DNA of 64,000 bases from Nakazawaea peltata (Eukaryota; Ascomycota; Pichiomycetes; Alaninales; Pachysolenaceae): contig BCGQ01000004.1 in assembly GCA_001599355.1 (NCBI GenBank), forward strand, positions 7,249-71,248. The letters are read 5' to 3'. Shown here piece after piece: positions 1 to 9,516 of this stretch (the first letter of the stretch is position 1; each line of letters begins with the position of its first letter). The notes under the pieces are model-generated. The model was not told the origin of the DNA and ran no database searches. It saw nothing but the letters and a program-made list of their open reading frames with translations. The translations under genes were made by a program, and so were the position numbers.

Positions 1-998
1 CCAGTCCAAGGTTCAGTGGTAGTGGTAGTAATTGGCGTATGGGTTGGAGTTTCAATAATGACAGTGACATCACCGTCAGAAGCAGTGGTCGTTGTGGTCG
101 ACGTTACTGTACCAGTCCATGGCTCTGTGGTAGTGGTAGTGATCGGGACATCAGTTGGCGTCTCAATGATGACTGTTACTTCTCCGTCTGTTCCGGTAGT
201 GGTAGTGGTGGATGTTCCACTACCTGTCCATGGTTCTGTAGTAGTAGTAGTCGAAGGTTCAAAGTTCAGTGAGCTACAAAGACTCTCTTCATCGGTATTT
301 TTAAATTCATAAATCCATTCGTCATAGTTTGAAATGACCTTTTTAGAAGGGGTGGTAACAGTGAAATTCAATCTGGCTGCCCATCTTTCCAGGTTCACGT
401 AAACGATCCTCATTGGGAAATAGTAACCAGACTCCAAGTAAATTGAACTTCTCATCGATGTGTATTCTTCCAGGTCAACGGTCTTCGTAGTGTAAAGCAA
501 GTAGTCATTGGTTACATTAGAACTGATGACAAAGGCATCATCGGCACAACATTCAAATGCAGCCTCTGAACCAAAAAAGACCATAGCGGCATCATCTGCA
601 ACAAGCAATTTGAAGGTATAGTAACCTGATTCCTTTGCGTAAAAGTAGCCCTTCAACTCAGCAAGGAAATGGTTAATAGTCACCGGCACTCCATAGACAT
701 TTCTCATAAGAGTAGCACTGTCGTCATCTACCGTTACAGCGAATTGTGGATCAGTGACTCCAGTTATGTTGGAGGTCTTTTGATTACTAGTGTAACCAAT
801 AGCCATAAACGTTGGGTCAAAAAACGATTCTAAATCTTTATTTACGTACTCGTAAAATTGGACTGAAAATCCAGTTGCAATAGCAGATTCAGAAACGTCA
901 CAACCGTAACTGACTTGACTTTCGGTATTATTACCGGTAGAATCTGCTGCCAATACGGCCACAAGGAAGGTAAATATCTGTAAGCAATGAAGAAGCAT
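1..998 (-). CDS. Flocculin/adhesin with PA14/GLEYA-like domain and Flo repeats, 3' end outside window
   Basis: The reading frame is open from ATG 998 to the window edge, about 332 residues. A hydrophobic N-terminus (MLLHCLQIFTFLVAVLAA) reads as a signal peptide. Residues about 30-250 resemble the PA14/GLEYA sugar-binding fold of yeast flocculins: an Asp-Asp pair in LVADDAAMVFFG, then MRIVYVN and a YDEWIYEF-like end. Two and a half Thr-rich repeats follow, each containing TTTTTEPWTG and VTVIIETPT, which is the Flo1-type flocculin repeat. A cell-surface lectin-type adhesin role is inferred from the family. The repeats and any GPI signal continue beyond the window. CTG occurs in VDxEEYTS and VNxERWAA, where x is probably Ala. 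The short plus-strand frames here are shadows of the repeat. Confidence 0.85.
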   Translation of the reverse strand, partial: MLLHCLQIFTFLVAVLAADSTGNNTESQVSYGCDVSESAIATGFSVQFYEYVNKDLESFFDPTFMAIGYTSNQKTSNITGVTDPQFAVTVDDDSATLMRNVYGVPVTINHFLAELKGYFYAKESGYYTFKLLVADDAAMVFFGSEAAFECCADDAFVISSNVTNDYLLYTTKTVDLEEYTSMRSSIYLESGYYFPMRIVYVNLERWAARLNFTVTTPSKKVISNYDEWIYEFKNTDEESLCSSLNFEPSTTTTTEPWTGSGTSTTTTTGTDGEVTVIIETPTDVPITTTTTEPWTGTVTSTTTTTASDGDVTVIIETPTHTPITTTTTEPWT

Positions 999-2599
999 AA
1001 TCGTGTGTCGATTGTTGATGCCATGTTATTCAGATATCAGCGGTGATGGGGCGTCGTATTTATATTGCTCTTCGACAACATGGTATATCGATAGTTTCCT
1101 TAAAATGTTTGGACTTTATTTCAAACATCTGCCTCAGTGGGCGTTGTCACAAAGGACATATCATAGCTTGCTGTGTTTCGTTATTTGGGTCAGATCAAAA
1201 ACATCGTTCATTGCTCTAAATGTTTGTGCGCGCAAGAGCTAAAAAATGTGTTTTTTCTCAAACTGATTTTGTACCACATACAACATCTTAGGGGAGATTG
1301 GAGATTCTTCTGCTTATTTATAACAAATCCTTCGACAAGGGATTTATGATGAAGCGGGGATGTGTCTAGCTTGTGATATTTATGACAACAATGATGAGAC
1401 AGCCTCAGAAATGTAGTGTATGTTATTGCCACGGCATGCAACCAATCCCTGCGGAATTTCTGTTTTTTTTTTCGCACTGTGTTGAGAGCAAATAATCAAT
1501 GAAACCATTTTTTTTTTACCCAAAAGGGGTGGTATGCTAACATGCTGACTCCGTTTGATAAACAGCTGTTATTTTTGCGCATTGAAACAGTCTTTTGGGC
1601 ATATGTAATGGTCATGTGTCATTCTGAAAGTGGATATTAATTTGTGCGTAACGCTGGAATTCTTGGCTTTCTTTCCTGAAACGTAAGTTTTTGACAAGAC
1701 ATCTTCCCATTAGCCACAGGATCGCCGACATTTCTGTTAAAGAGCATACGTCATATACGTTTGTCTCAATTTTTTTTATGTAAAAGAGTTGAGTCACTAA
1801 AATAGTGGCTAGCTTAATCAAAAGTGCTTGTGGCATGGCTCATCTTGCGACCCGAAAAGGTGAAACGCTTTCAATAACTTGATGACTCCAGGCTTTCCGT
1901 AGAATAGCTTTTTATCCTTTTTTGGAACACAATCAGATAATAATGAATCTACGTAGGGTCTCAGAGCAATCCAAGATTAATCCTCGAAGAATCTAAGATC
2001 TCAAGATGCTCAAGACATTATGAAATTTGAGATGAGAAAAGCCAGACTGTCCACCACGAGGCCAGTTCTCTATCAGTGAAAGTCTTAAGATAATCCCTGT
2101 CTAAACTCAAAGTACTCTTGTTTCGTAAAAAAGGGGGTGAAACCAGATTCCTGTTTTTTTTTTTAAAATTTATCTTTCTATTTGTTAGTGAGAGCTGTTG
2201 AAGCAGTCGATCTCAAGCTTAGTATCTCGAGATTCCTATGCAGCGGACATTCCTGAGCTGCAAATGTGTAGCGTCAGATAATCTGAAGATGTAGATAGTG
2301 AATAATATTCATTTGGAAATTTCCAAAGAAAGAAGGTAGATTTGTATAAGAGATCTATCGTACAGCCTTAATTAATGACAATAAGAAGATGCTGCAGTAG
2401 TGTGAAGCCGCCGCAATATTGTCTGATTAACTGGGCAATCATAGAAATGAAGCCTAAGAACGCAAATAATTTCTACACACGAGTTTGTGGCATACTTATA
2501 TATTAAATTAACTAAATCTACACTGGGTCCTTCACACAATAGCTATGGGAGAGCATTTTGTTAAATAAAAGAGATCAAAAAATAGGGGGCAACGAAGAT
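999..2599. other. Intergenic, no recognisable gene
   Basis: This is 1.6 kb of AT-rich sequence upstream of the flocculin gene and downstream of the zinc-finger gene. It has several poly-T tracts and only short unconserved reading frames. A long upstream region is usual for regulated yeast adhesin genes. I found no tRNA, snoRNA or repeat here. Confidence 0.6.
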
Positions 2600-3649
2600 T
2601 CAAATGAATCTCTTGATGATCTGAGAAAATCTGCTGTTTGGCTTGTCATCTTCTGATTCTGACAACTTTCTCTTCTTTGGCATTGGGAGCTTAATTGGGT
2701 TTTCTGTGGAGTCTTTGGCATCATCGGTCTTAGAGTCGTCGTCAGCCTTAACATCAACATCCTTTGGCTCTGGGGTCTTGTCCTCATCCTCAATACCTTG
2801 TTGCAGGAACAAGTTGTTTTGTTCGGTGATCTTTTCTGGCAGTTTCTTTGGCTCATCCTTCTTTTGAGATTCGTAAATGATGTTTCTGATCTCATCAGTG
2901 TTAAGCTTCTTACCCAGAGAGTCCTTCTTGGAACCTTCAGTCTCTGGAGAGTCATCGAACTCACCCAGCAGCAGCAGACTAGCAAGAGCAGCGGTAAGAG
3001 CCAGAGACAGGGCCAGAGATGGGTCAGCAGCAGCAGAGGCAGGATCAGCCTTCAAGGCAGCCAGAGCAGCGGCAGATGGAGAGGAAACACCATCCTCACC
3101 TTCTCTTCTGATCTTTTGTCTGATGTTATAGACTTTGTTCTTGAATTTTTTCAATTCTTGGCCAACCAAAGGTTCACCCAATTCTTGCTCAATCTCCTTT
3201 AATACCTGTTTCAACTTAATTGAGCGTACAACTTCTGGATCGTAGTATCTTTCCAACAATTCCATCTTGATACGACGCTGAGACTTTTCTCTCTCAATGA
3301 CTGGGTGACTATGGTTGTGCTTGGATCTACCCAATATAACATGTCCTTTAGAACTACCATATCTGATCTTTAACAGGAAGTGGCAATCGTGCTCCTCGCA
3401 TCGCAAGAAACCCTTGTGAGAATCAATACGGTAGTCCAAGTTCTCCTTTTGAATGCGTTCCTTCAAAGTCTTGATGCTATCGTAAACAGAGTCGGTCAAA
3501 TTTGGATCCGAATAAAGGTAACGGTCGGCAGCCGAGGCGCCAACGGCACCTGGAACAACACTGGATTCTCTGCTGGAATCAACAACAGCAGCAGGGTCAG
3601 TCAGAGCAGCGGCAACTGCAACGGCGGAATGCAGTCCAATGTCAGACAT
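2600..3649 (-). CDS. WRKY-GCM1-type zinc-finger protein, probable transcription factor
   Basis: The protein has 349 residues with ATG at 3649. Residues about 55-130 hold a zinc-finger-like pattern C-x4-C-x21-H-x-H (RCEEHDC ... SKHNHSH). This resembles the WRKY-GCM1 superfamily that includes fungal Aft/Rcs1, Rbf1 and FAR1-type DNA-binding domains. A basic, probably helical stretch follows. The C-terminus is acidic with a basic cluster (MPKKRKLS) that looks like a nuclear signal. A central stretch reads as Leu-rich in the standard code, but seven of its Leu codons are CTG; as Ala it is a poly-Ala linker, not a membrane segment. A nuclear DNA-binding role is inferred. I cannot name a one-to-one ortholog. 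Confidence 0.65.
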   Translation of the reverse strand: MSDIGLHSAVAVAAALTDPAAVVDSSRESSVVPGAVGASAADRYLYSDPNLTDSVYDSIKTLKERIQKENLDYRIDSHKGFLRCEEHDCHFLLKIRYGSSKGHVILGRSKHNHSHPVIEREKSQRRIKMELLERYYDPEVVRSIKLKQVLKEIEQELGEPLVGQELKKFKNKVYNIRQKIRREGEDGVSSPSAAALAALKADPASAAADPSLALSLALTAALASLLLLGEFDDSPETEGSKKDSLGKKLNTDEIRNIIYESQKKDEPKKLPEKITEQNNLFLQQGIEDEDKTPEPKDVDVKADDDSKTDDAKDSTENPIKLPMPKKRKLSESEDDKPNSRFSQIIKRFI

Positions 3650-4431
3650 CTCTTTTATATCCTATTAATATACACTATGAAATAACAACAACAAAATGAA
3701 AACAACAACAAAAACAATAAATGGCTGTTTATAATCTTAAAAGTATCAGTACAAACTCCAATCGATGAGATGGAATCAGAACGTTTCGTCTTAATGTCTG
3801 CTTAAAAATTATACTGGTCCACGAATTAGATTCGACTTGATCGATACAACTATGGATTGTCGTCTTGTTTTCGGTTTTGCTCAAATGAGATCAAAATCAA
3901 CAAAGTTAGAGTTACTTCAAAAAAATCAAAAAAAGAAGGGAAAAATTTTTCCCAGTGAGGTTTTTCATAAATCGCGTTGGGTCAACGAAAATTAGGAGTG
4001 GAGGGGCGAATTAGTAGCGAAAATCGTGGGCAAAAGGGCAAGGCTAGTACTAAAGATAACCGTTTTGGGACGAAAAAGGACAACAAGAAAAATTTTCATT
4101 TTTTTGCTCTGGGCTCTAATTGGATGGATTTGATTCTTATGCAATATTTCTTGCCTTTTTCGTCATTTTTTCTGAGCGTAACTTCAGTAATTTACTCACG
4201 CTGCTGTTTGTGTACACAAAGGGGGGACGCCAATAGCTGAGTGCATACAAGGAGGGGATTAAACAGATAAGGGTGATCTTTATTGCATGTGAAGTGGAGA
4301 AGTAAGTGTGTAGGGATAGATTATAGTGGTTGAATATAGTGGTTGAATATAGTGGTTGCTTATAGTGGTTGCTTCTAATGTACTATAGTAGTTTATCTTA
4401 CATAAATTGTCTGTCATTAATCATTTCTATA
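3650..4431. other. Intergenic with 16-bp palindrome and 13-bp x4 tandem repeat
   Basis: At 3938-3953 lies a perfect palindrome (GGGAAAAATTTTTCCC), an RRPE-like A5T5 core about 290 bp upstream of the zinc-finger ATG. At 4322-4373 a 13-bp unit TATAGTGGTTGAA/CT is repeated four times, downstream of the next gene's stop codon. I see no gene between them. Confidence 0.7.
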
Positions 4432-5238
4432 TTATACATTATCTGTCGACTTTAAATATTCGTGGAGCGACTGGATCCGAGACCTCTTGGAAAGTCCTAT
4501 TCGAGGCCTTTTGAAAGGCAGTATTGTAGTTGTTGCACAGAGATCCAGTAAAGAGTTTTGTTTTGTAGATTTGGAAAGAGGAGGTTTTGGTATGACTTCG
4601 GCCACGGAGGGCGGTGGCTCATCAACTACTTGCTTTTTCCCGTCCAAGCCAACATCCTCATTCTCTTTCAAAGGTCCTGCCTCTTGTTGTATCACAAAGG
4701 ATGTTTTCTCTGTCACCACTTGAGAAGAGATCGCGTCAGTGGCGATTGGTGTAGGTAATAAATCAGTCGGTGATCTCTGATCTTTCTTATATCTATGAAC
4801 ATCCACTATTTCTCCAATATCCACATCGCTGTCCAGAATCTCTTCCTCTATTTCACCAATCAAATCGTCATCTTCGCTTTGCTCTCTGCTATTTGCCCCC
4901 CGTTTTCGCGCCGCAGGCCCTGAAACGATGATCAAGTCGTCCTCCTCGATATCATAAAACCTCCCCGGTCGTACCTTTACTGGCGACGACGGCACTTCCC
5001 ATCTTGGCATCTTCCTAGTGTTCGCCCTAACAAGGATATCCTCCCACTTTCTACCCTCCAGCTTTCTACTGTTTACATCAGATGCTCCCTCGCGTCTTTT
5101 TTTCCTTTTTGGGACACCTGAGCGTGTCTCTGGGAGACGTGAAAAATCAGAAGAGGGTAATTTTTTATAGGGGAGAAGAGGATGGGGAATTGAGAAGAGA
5201 AGGTGAGTCGTAAAGGGTGTGAGGGGATGATTTATCAT
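4432..5238 (-). CDS. Small acidic protein with RAD51AP1-like C-terminal motif
   Basis: The ORF has 268 residues from ATG 5238. The N-terminal 76 residues look poorly constrained, and an internal ATG at 5010 (MPRWEVPSSP...) may be the true start, giving 192 residues. An in-frame stop lies just upstream of 5238. The middle is acidic and probably disordered. The last 25 residues contain PRIGLSKRSRIQSLHEYL, which resembles the C-terminal Rad51-binding motif of vertebrate RAD51AP1 and RAD51AP2 (GLSRLARVKPLHP-like). From this I infer, without other support, a Rad51-interacting recombination accessory protein. No enzymatic domain is visible. Confidence 0.55.
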   Translation of the reverse strand: MINHPLTPFTTHLLFSIPHPLLPYKKLPSSDFSRLPETRSGVPKRKKRREGASDVNSRKLEGRKWEDILVRANTRKMPRWEVPSSPVKVRPGRFYDIEEDDLIIVSGPAARKRGANSREQSEDDDLIGEIEEEILDSDVDIGEIVDVHRYKKDQRSPTDLLPTPIATDAISSQVVTEKTSFVIQQEAGPLKENEDVGLDGKKQVVDEPPPSVAEVIPKPPLSKSTKQNSLLDLCATTTILPFKRPRIGLSKRSRIQSLHEYLKSTDNV

Positions 5239-6404
5239 CTCTGAGTAGAAGGAGGTGGCTCATGGTAGAATTCATCATAAAAATGCATATTGTTCCTAAC
5301 TGTTTTAAACATCTCGTGTCTTTGAGCGAATACTCTTAGGTTTGGGCGTGGATCTTGCGCTTGACAGCGGTTTTTAGCTGCTGTCATGCCAGTACCACCC
5401 AAGCCGGGATGCGAGGTATGGTGCAAGTAAACATCATAACACCAACACACCCAAGTGAACTGGAACCAAGACTGAGGTGATTACTCAAAATCTTGATTTC
5501 ATGGCTTATAGCGGGTTGTCTTAAGAGGGGGGATGAGCAGAAGATAAGAATATGAAGAATGATGATCAGATTAGATTTTGTATCGAAAGAGAGCAGTGTT
5601 ATGGCTACGAAAGGTGAGTATCCTTGATATTCACGTAAAAATCCATACCTGTCGTATCTCCGGGTGGGATTTCCCCACATCGTTGCAACTAATTCATACC
5701 TTGTGATATTTAACATGGTGCTGGTCTCGTTCTTTGTATTGTCTCCTGGAGAGTCCCCTCATTCCAAATCTTGAGATCGATGCTATCTCTAGAGTGTATA
5801 CGTCGTTTGGAGTGATCCGCTTTTTGGTTTAAGTGACTTGTACGTTGTTCTTCGGAGCATTTCAAACTGTATACCCCAAAACTCTAAATTTCAAGAACAA
5901 TTGGAAAGTTTCTACGATCAGGAAATATGTTAACAAAAGGATAATTCGAACTTGAGCCATTGGAAGTTAGGCAGAGACCACCTGTACTTGGTGAGAAGGA
6001 GTTAATAGTAGGAAATTCCATTTCAATTGGAATTGGCGCCGATTCACTAGTTGGATCTGCCTTCAATGCTCACTCTAATAAAATGAGGGGCATGTCGAAA
6101 CTAACTTTTCCCTCTCCCAATGGTGTGTCTCCACCCAACTTCCTCCATCTGCCCATCCTTAACCCCTTTACGACCCCCATCTAATCTCTTCCCCATTTTC
6201 ACTTTCCTTTTCGGTGCCTGATTCCTAAACAGGAAATTCTGAAAGTTTTCAGTCGGGTAACGAAGGGCGCAAGGGAAAACAAGCGCAATTTTCCGAAACG
6301 GGAATTATCCGCTTAGAATCAGCAGATTTCGCCTGAAAAAACTTGAGTCATCAGAAGGTAAGTATAGAACTAACATTGAAGTTGAGTAACTGAGTATAGA
6401 CATC
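5239..6404. other. Region with unassigned short ORFs upstream of PDX3
   Basis: Two overlapping minus-strand frames occur. One, with ATG at 5716, begins MLNITRYELVATMWGN and contains RRYDRYGFLREY. The other, ending at 5235, contains NLRVFAQRHEMFKTVR. They could be exons of one small gene, but I found no convincing GT...TACTAAC...AG pair joining them. On the plus strand, ATG 5601 is followed by a good 5' splice site (GTGAGTA at 5614) without a matching acceptor and downstream frame. From 6060 to 6404 the sequence is pyrimidine-rich PDX3 promoter. Confidence 0.3.
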
Positions 6405-7140
6405 ATGGAACAAGACAAGACCACCGAGAAGCCAATTATCTGTAAGTGGAGTTAGGGGTATTGTGGATGGATAATTACTAACTAATGAGATAGTCGCACC
6501 AAAGACTTATCAATATGACAAGGACTCTTTAGAGATCGATCAAGTTGATGAGGACCCAATCAAGCAGTTCACCAAATGGTTTGAGGAGCTGACCAATGAT
6601 AAGGAAGAGTTATTACCTGAATGTTGTAACTTCTCTACTCTGGAGTTGCCTTCAGGTAGAGTCAGTTCCAGAATTGTTTTGTTCAAGGAGTTGGATCATA
6701 AGGGATTTGTCGTTTATTCCAATTGGGAATCGTCGAAGAAGGGTAAGCAAATCAAGAGTAACCCTCATCTGGCTATGACTTTCTTCTGGAAACGTTTGCA
6801 AAGACAATGTCGTATCGAAGGTGTCACCGAATTTGTCAGTAGAGAGACTTCTCAACGTTATTTCGATACCAGACCCCGTGGATCTAGAATTGGAGCATGG
6901 TCGTCTCCTCAAAGTTCTGTTATCAAGGGCAGAGAAGAATTCGAAGATGTTTACAAGAAGAAAGAAGAAGAATTCAAAGACCAAGAACAAGTCCCATGTC
7001 CAGAATTCTGGGGTGGATTGAGAATTGTCCCATTGGAAATCGAATTCTGGCAAGGAAGACCAAGTAGATTGCATGATAGAATCGTTTACCGTAGAGCATC
7101 GGAACATGACAAGTGGGAGATCGTTAGAATTGCTCCATAA
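6405..7140 (+). CDS. PDX3: Pyridoxamine/pyridoxine 5'-phosphate oxidase, one intron
   Basis: The product is the FMN enzyme that oxidises PNP and PMP to pyridoxal 5'-phosphate in vitamin B6 metabolism. Exon 1 is 6405-6441 and exon 2 is 6494-7140. The intron begins GTAAGT and ends TACTAACTAATGAGATAG. Splicing gives 227 residues starting MEQDKTTEKPIIFAPKTYQY, which aligns with S. cerevisiae Pdx3 (228 residues) end to end, including ELPSGRVSSRI, TRPRGSRIGAW and the C-terminal WQGRPSRLHDR. Its three CTG codons that I aligned (6589, 6640, 6769) all face Ala in S. cerevisiae Pdx3. Without the intron the N-terminal 60 residues would be lost. Confidence 0.97.
6442..6493 (+). other. PDX3 spliceosomal intron, 52 nt
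   Basis: The 5' site is GTAAGT (A at +4), the branch site is TACTAAC and the acceptor is TAG, 10 nt after the branch motif. Removal restores the conserved Pdx3 N-terminus. Confidence 0.95.
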
Positions 7141-7196
7141 AAACTACGCAGAGTCTGTAAGAAATCGTAATAAAAGGAAACTGCATCTATTTTAAA

Positions 7197-7967
7197 TTAC
7201 ATAATGACACATTTGCATGAAGAGTCTTCGGATTTTGTAGGAGCTGGCTTAGATTGAGTCAGTCTAGCAGGCTTAGCCTCAGTAGCCTCAACAGCCTCAG
7301 CCTTGGCCTTAGAAGCATCAGCAGCAGCAGGAGTAGCAACCTCGGTGGTCTCAGAAGAGCTAGCACCTGTGAACTTGGCGACGGCCTGAACGAAAGTCTC
7401 ACCTTGAAGCTTAGCCAGCTTCAATTCAACTTCAAGTGGTTGCCTAGAACCGTCAGTACCAGCAAGAGTTCCGGCACCCCATGGAGAACCACCACGGCTG
7501 GTCTCCATGTTACTCAACAATGGGTAAGCAGCACCGTAACCTAATGGGACGTAGATCATACCTTGATGAGCAACAAAGGAAAGGAAACTTCTGATAGTGG
7601 TTTCTTGACCACCACCCAAACCAGCAGTAGAGACAAAGGCACCGGCAAGCTTCTGATACAAAGCACCAGTAGCCCACAATTGACCCAGTTGATCAAAGAA
7701 GCTGAGAACTTGCAGAGGCAAATTACCGAATCTAGTTGGGAAACCGAACAAAATACCATCATAGTTGACAAGGTCTGCAACCTTGGCAATTGGGATAGAG
7801 CTATCCTTTGGAGGAGCGTGAATCATCAGTAAGACATCTTCACTCAAAGTCTCCGGAATTTGGAGCAAATCGACAGTGGCTCCAGCCAGTTCAGCACCGG
7901 CCTTGACCTCCTTGGCCATCGATAAGACGTGGCCATAAGTAGAATAGATAATGACAGCAATCTTCAT
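7197..7967 (-). CDS. YCP4: WrbA-type flavodoxin-like protein with CAAX end (Ycp4-like)
   Basis: The protein has 256 residues from ATG 7967. It belongs to the Pst2/Rfs1/Ycp4 family of FMN-binding, NAD(P)H:quinone-reductase-like proteins. The FMN loop is IIYSTYGH at the N-terminus; GFPTRFGN and GGGQET motifs follow. The C-terminal 60 residues are an Ala/Lys/Thr-rich tail ending CKCVIM, a CAAX box (CVIM) with an extra Cys, so prenylation and palmitoylation are likely; S. cerevisiae Ycp4 is similarly long. CTG in LP-x-QV falls where the family has Ala (LPAQ). It is transcribed away from the PST2-like gene through a shared 900-bp promoter. Assignment to Ycp4 rather than Rfs1 is by length and tail only. 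Confidence 0.85.
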   Translation of the reverse strand: MKIAVIIYSTYGHVLSMAKEVKAGAELAGATVDLLQIPETLSEDVLLMIHAPPKDSSIPIAKVADLVNYDGILFGFPTRFGNLPLQVLSFFDQLGQLWATGALYQKLAGAFVSTAGLGGGQETTIRSFLSFVAHQGMIYVPLGYGAAYPLLSNMETSRGGSPWGAGTLAGTDGSRQPLEVELKLAKLQGETFVQAVAKFTGASSSETTEVATPAAADASKAKAEAVEATEAKPARLTQSKPAPTKSEDSSCKCVIM

Positions 7968-8867
7968 TGTAGGTAAATAGATAGAATGTCGTCTGGAATT
8001 GAAACGGTTTTAATACAGGTGACAGGAAATGCTACGATGATCTGATATTTATAGAAAGGCTGAGGAACCCAATTGAATTTCGCCCTCTTTCTCTCTGAAC
8101 AATATTAGTCTGCATGAAAATATGAGAAATTGTGGGACGGGTTGCATATTCATTACTAATTCTGGCCTAATAGAGTAGTTATAGTTTTTTCTTAGAAAAA
8201 ACACATACAAAGAGAAAAACAATAGCTGAGTAGATTAAGACAGAACCGAAGCTGAAAAAACCGAAGCTGAAAAAACCGAAGCTGAAAGAACCGAAGGAAA
8301 AAGAAACGGAAACGAGGTTGGAGGGGAAAATGATGGGGATCTGTCATTGGAGGTTTGCCAGAGAAGGATGCCGATCATTGGAGCCTGACATCGATTATAT
8401 AATCCAATTTTACCCAGTAAAGTTCAATTCCATTCAATTGGGTAAGTTATAGCCAGTGCGGTGCTTACCACGTTACCTCCGATCGATAACACCGTATAAA
8501 TCGTGGGCTTGACGACCCAAACTAGTCATTACAAATATGTCTCGGAACATCTTTTCTTGCAGGAAAAAGTCTGAATTCTCTTAGTAAATTTTTAGTAATG
8601 CCAAAAATATGTGCGCAGTCTGCTTTCCGAAAAAATCGGTTATGCTGCGCTATCTATTGTTAGGTAATTCTTACTAAGTTAGTCTGCGGTGGACTCCCCC
8701 TCTTACAAATTTGTTTGTAATTGGGCTCCCACACCTATGGAATATTATGGAAACACCGTTTTCGGTAATATTTCAGAATCCATATTTAAGAGTAAGAGGA
8801 TCCCCTGATTCTGAAATTGAGGCCTATCATTGACATTAATCAATACTTAAAAACACATACTACAAAA
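7968..8867. promoter_or_regulatory. Divergent promoter of two flavodoxin genes with Yap1-type sites
   Basis: Four copies of the Yap1 response element TTACTAA/TTAGTAA lie between the divergent genes: 8153-8159, 8581-8587, 8592-8598 and 8671-8677. Three cluster 190-290 bp upstream of the PST2-like ATG. S. cerevisiae PST2 is a known oxidative-stress (Yap1) target, so peroxide/electrophile induction is inferred. CCCCT stress-element cores also occur near 8696 and 8801. Confidence 0.75.
8244..8297. repeat. 15-bp tandem repeat, about 3.5 copies
   Basis: The unit AACCGAAGCTGAAAA is repeated with a final decayed copy, in the promoter between the two flavodoxin genes. Confidence 0.85.
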
Positions 8868-9470
8868 ATGGCTCCAAAAGTTGCTATCATTATCTACTCC
8901 ATGTACGGTCACATCGCCACCTTGGCTGAAGCTGAGAAGAAGGGTATCGAAGCTGCCGGTGGTGAGGCTAAGATTTTCCAAGTTGCAGAGACTTTGAGCG
9001 AGGAGGTCTTGCAAAAGATGTACGCTGCTCCAAAGCCAGACTACCCAATTGCTGACAACGACACCTTGACTTCTTACGATGCCATCTTGTTCGGTTTCCC
9101 AACCAGATTCGGTAACTTCCCACTGCAATTCAAGGCCTTCATCGATGCTACCGGTGGTTTGTGGGCTTCTGGTGCTTTGTACCAAAAGCCAGCTGGTATC
9201 TTTGTTTCCACTGGTTCTCCAGGTGGTGGACAAGAAACCACTGCTATTAACGCTTTGTCTACCTTGGTTCACCACGGTATGATCTACATCCCATTGGGTT
9301 ACGGTCCAGCCTTCCCATATTTGTCTTCCTTCGATGAAATCCACGGTGGTTCTCCATGGGGTGCTGGTACTTTCGCTGGTGCAGATGGTTCTAAGAAGCC
9401 AAATGAAACCGAGTTGAAGATTGCCGAGACTCAAGGTGAGGCTTTCTACAAGGCTATCTCCAAGTTCTAA
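8868..9470 (+). CDS. PST2: WrbA-type flavodoxin-like protein (Pst2-like)
   Basis: The protein has 200 residues from ATG 8868 (context ACAAAAATGGCT). An in-frame extension upstream lacks an ATG. The FMN site is IIYSMYGH, followed by [17 protein letters not shown] and HGGSPWGAG as in Pst2/Rfs1/Ycp4. It lacks the CAAX tail of its neighbour and matches S. cerevisiae Pst2 in length (198). Codons are strongly biased to TTG, GGT, GCT and ACC, suggesting high expression. Its CTG at 9123 lies in FP-x-QF, where the family has Ala. Likely role: antioxidant NAD(P)H:quinone reductase at membranes or eisosomes. Confidence 0.88.
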   Translation: MAPKVAIIIYSMYGHIATLAEAEKKGIEAAGGEAKIFQVAETLSEEVLQKMYAAPKPDYPIADNDTLTSYDAILFGFPTRFGNFPLQFKAFIDATGGLWASGALYQKPAGIFVSTGSPGGGQETTAINALSTLVHHGMIYIPLGYGPAFPYLSSFDEIHGGSPWGAGTFAGADGSKKPNETELKIAETQGEAFYKAISKF

Positions 9471-9516
9471 ACTAGTTAGAAAATGATTCTATAAATCTTA
9501 TGAATAAATTGGTTTT

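Noticed and set aside
5940-5955. B-box-like GTTCGAA on the minus strand
   Set aside because: No acceptor stem, anticodon arm or T-run accompanies it, so it is not a tRNA gene.
5884-6184. Overlapping small ORFs on both strands
   Set aside because: They overlap antisense to each other. The minus-strand frame lacks an ATG start, I found no homology for either, and nearby splice motifs are lacking.
6357-6391. A second, 5'-UTR intron before PDX3 (GTAAGTATAG ... CTAAC ... AG)
   Set aside because: It would be only about 35 nt, below usual intron size, and is not needed for the reading frame.
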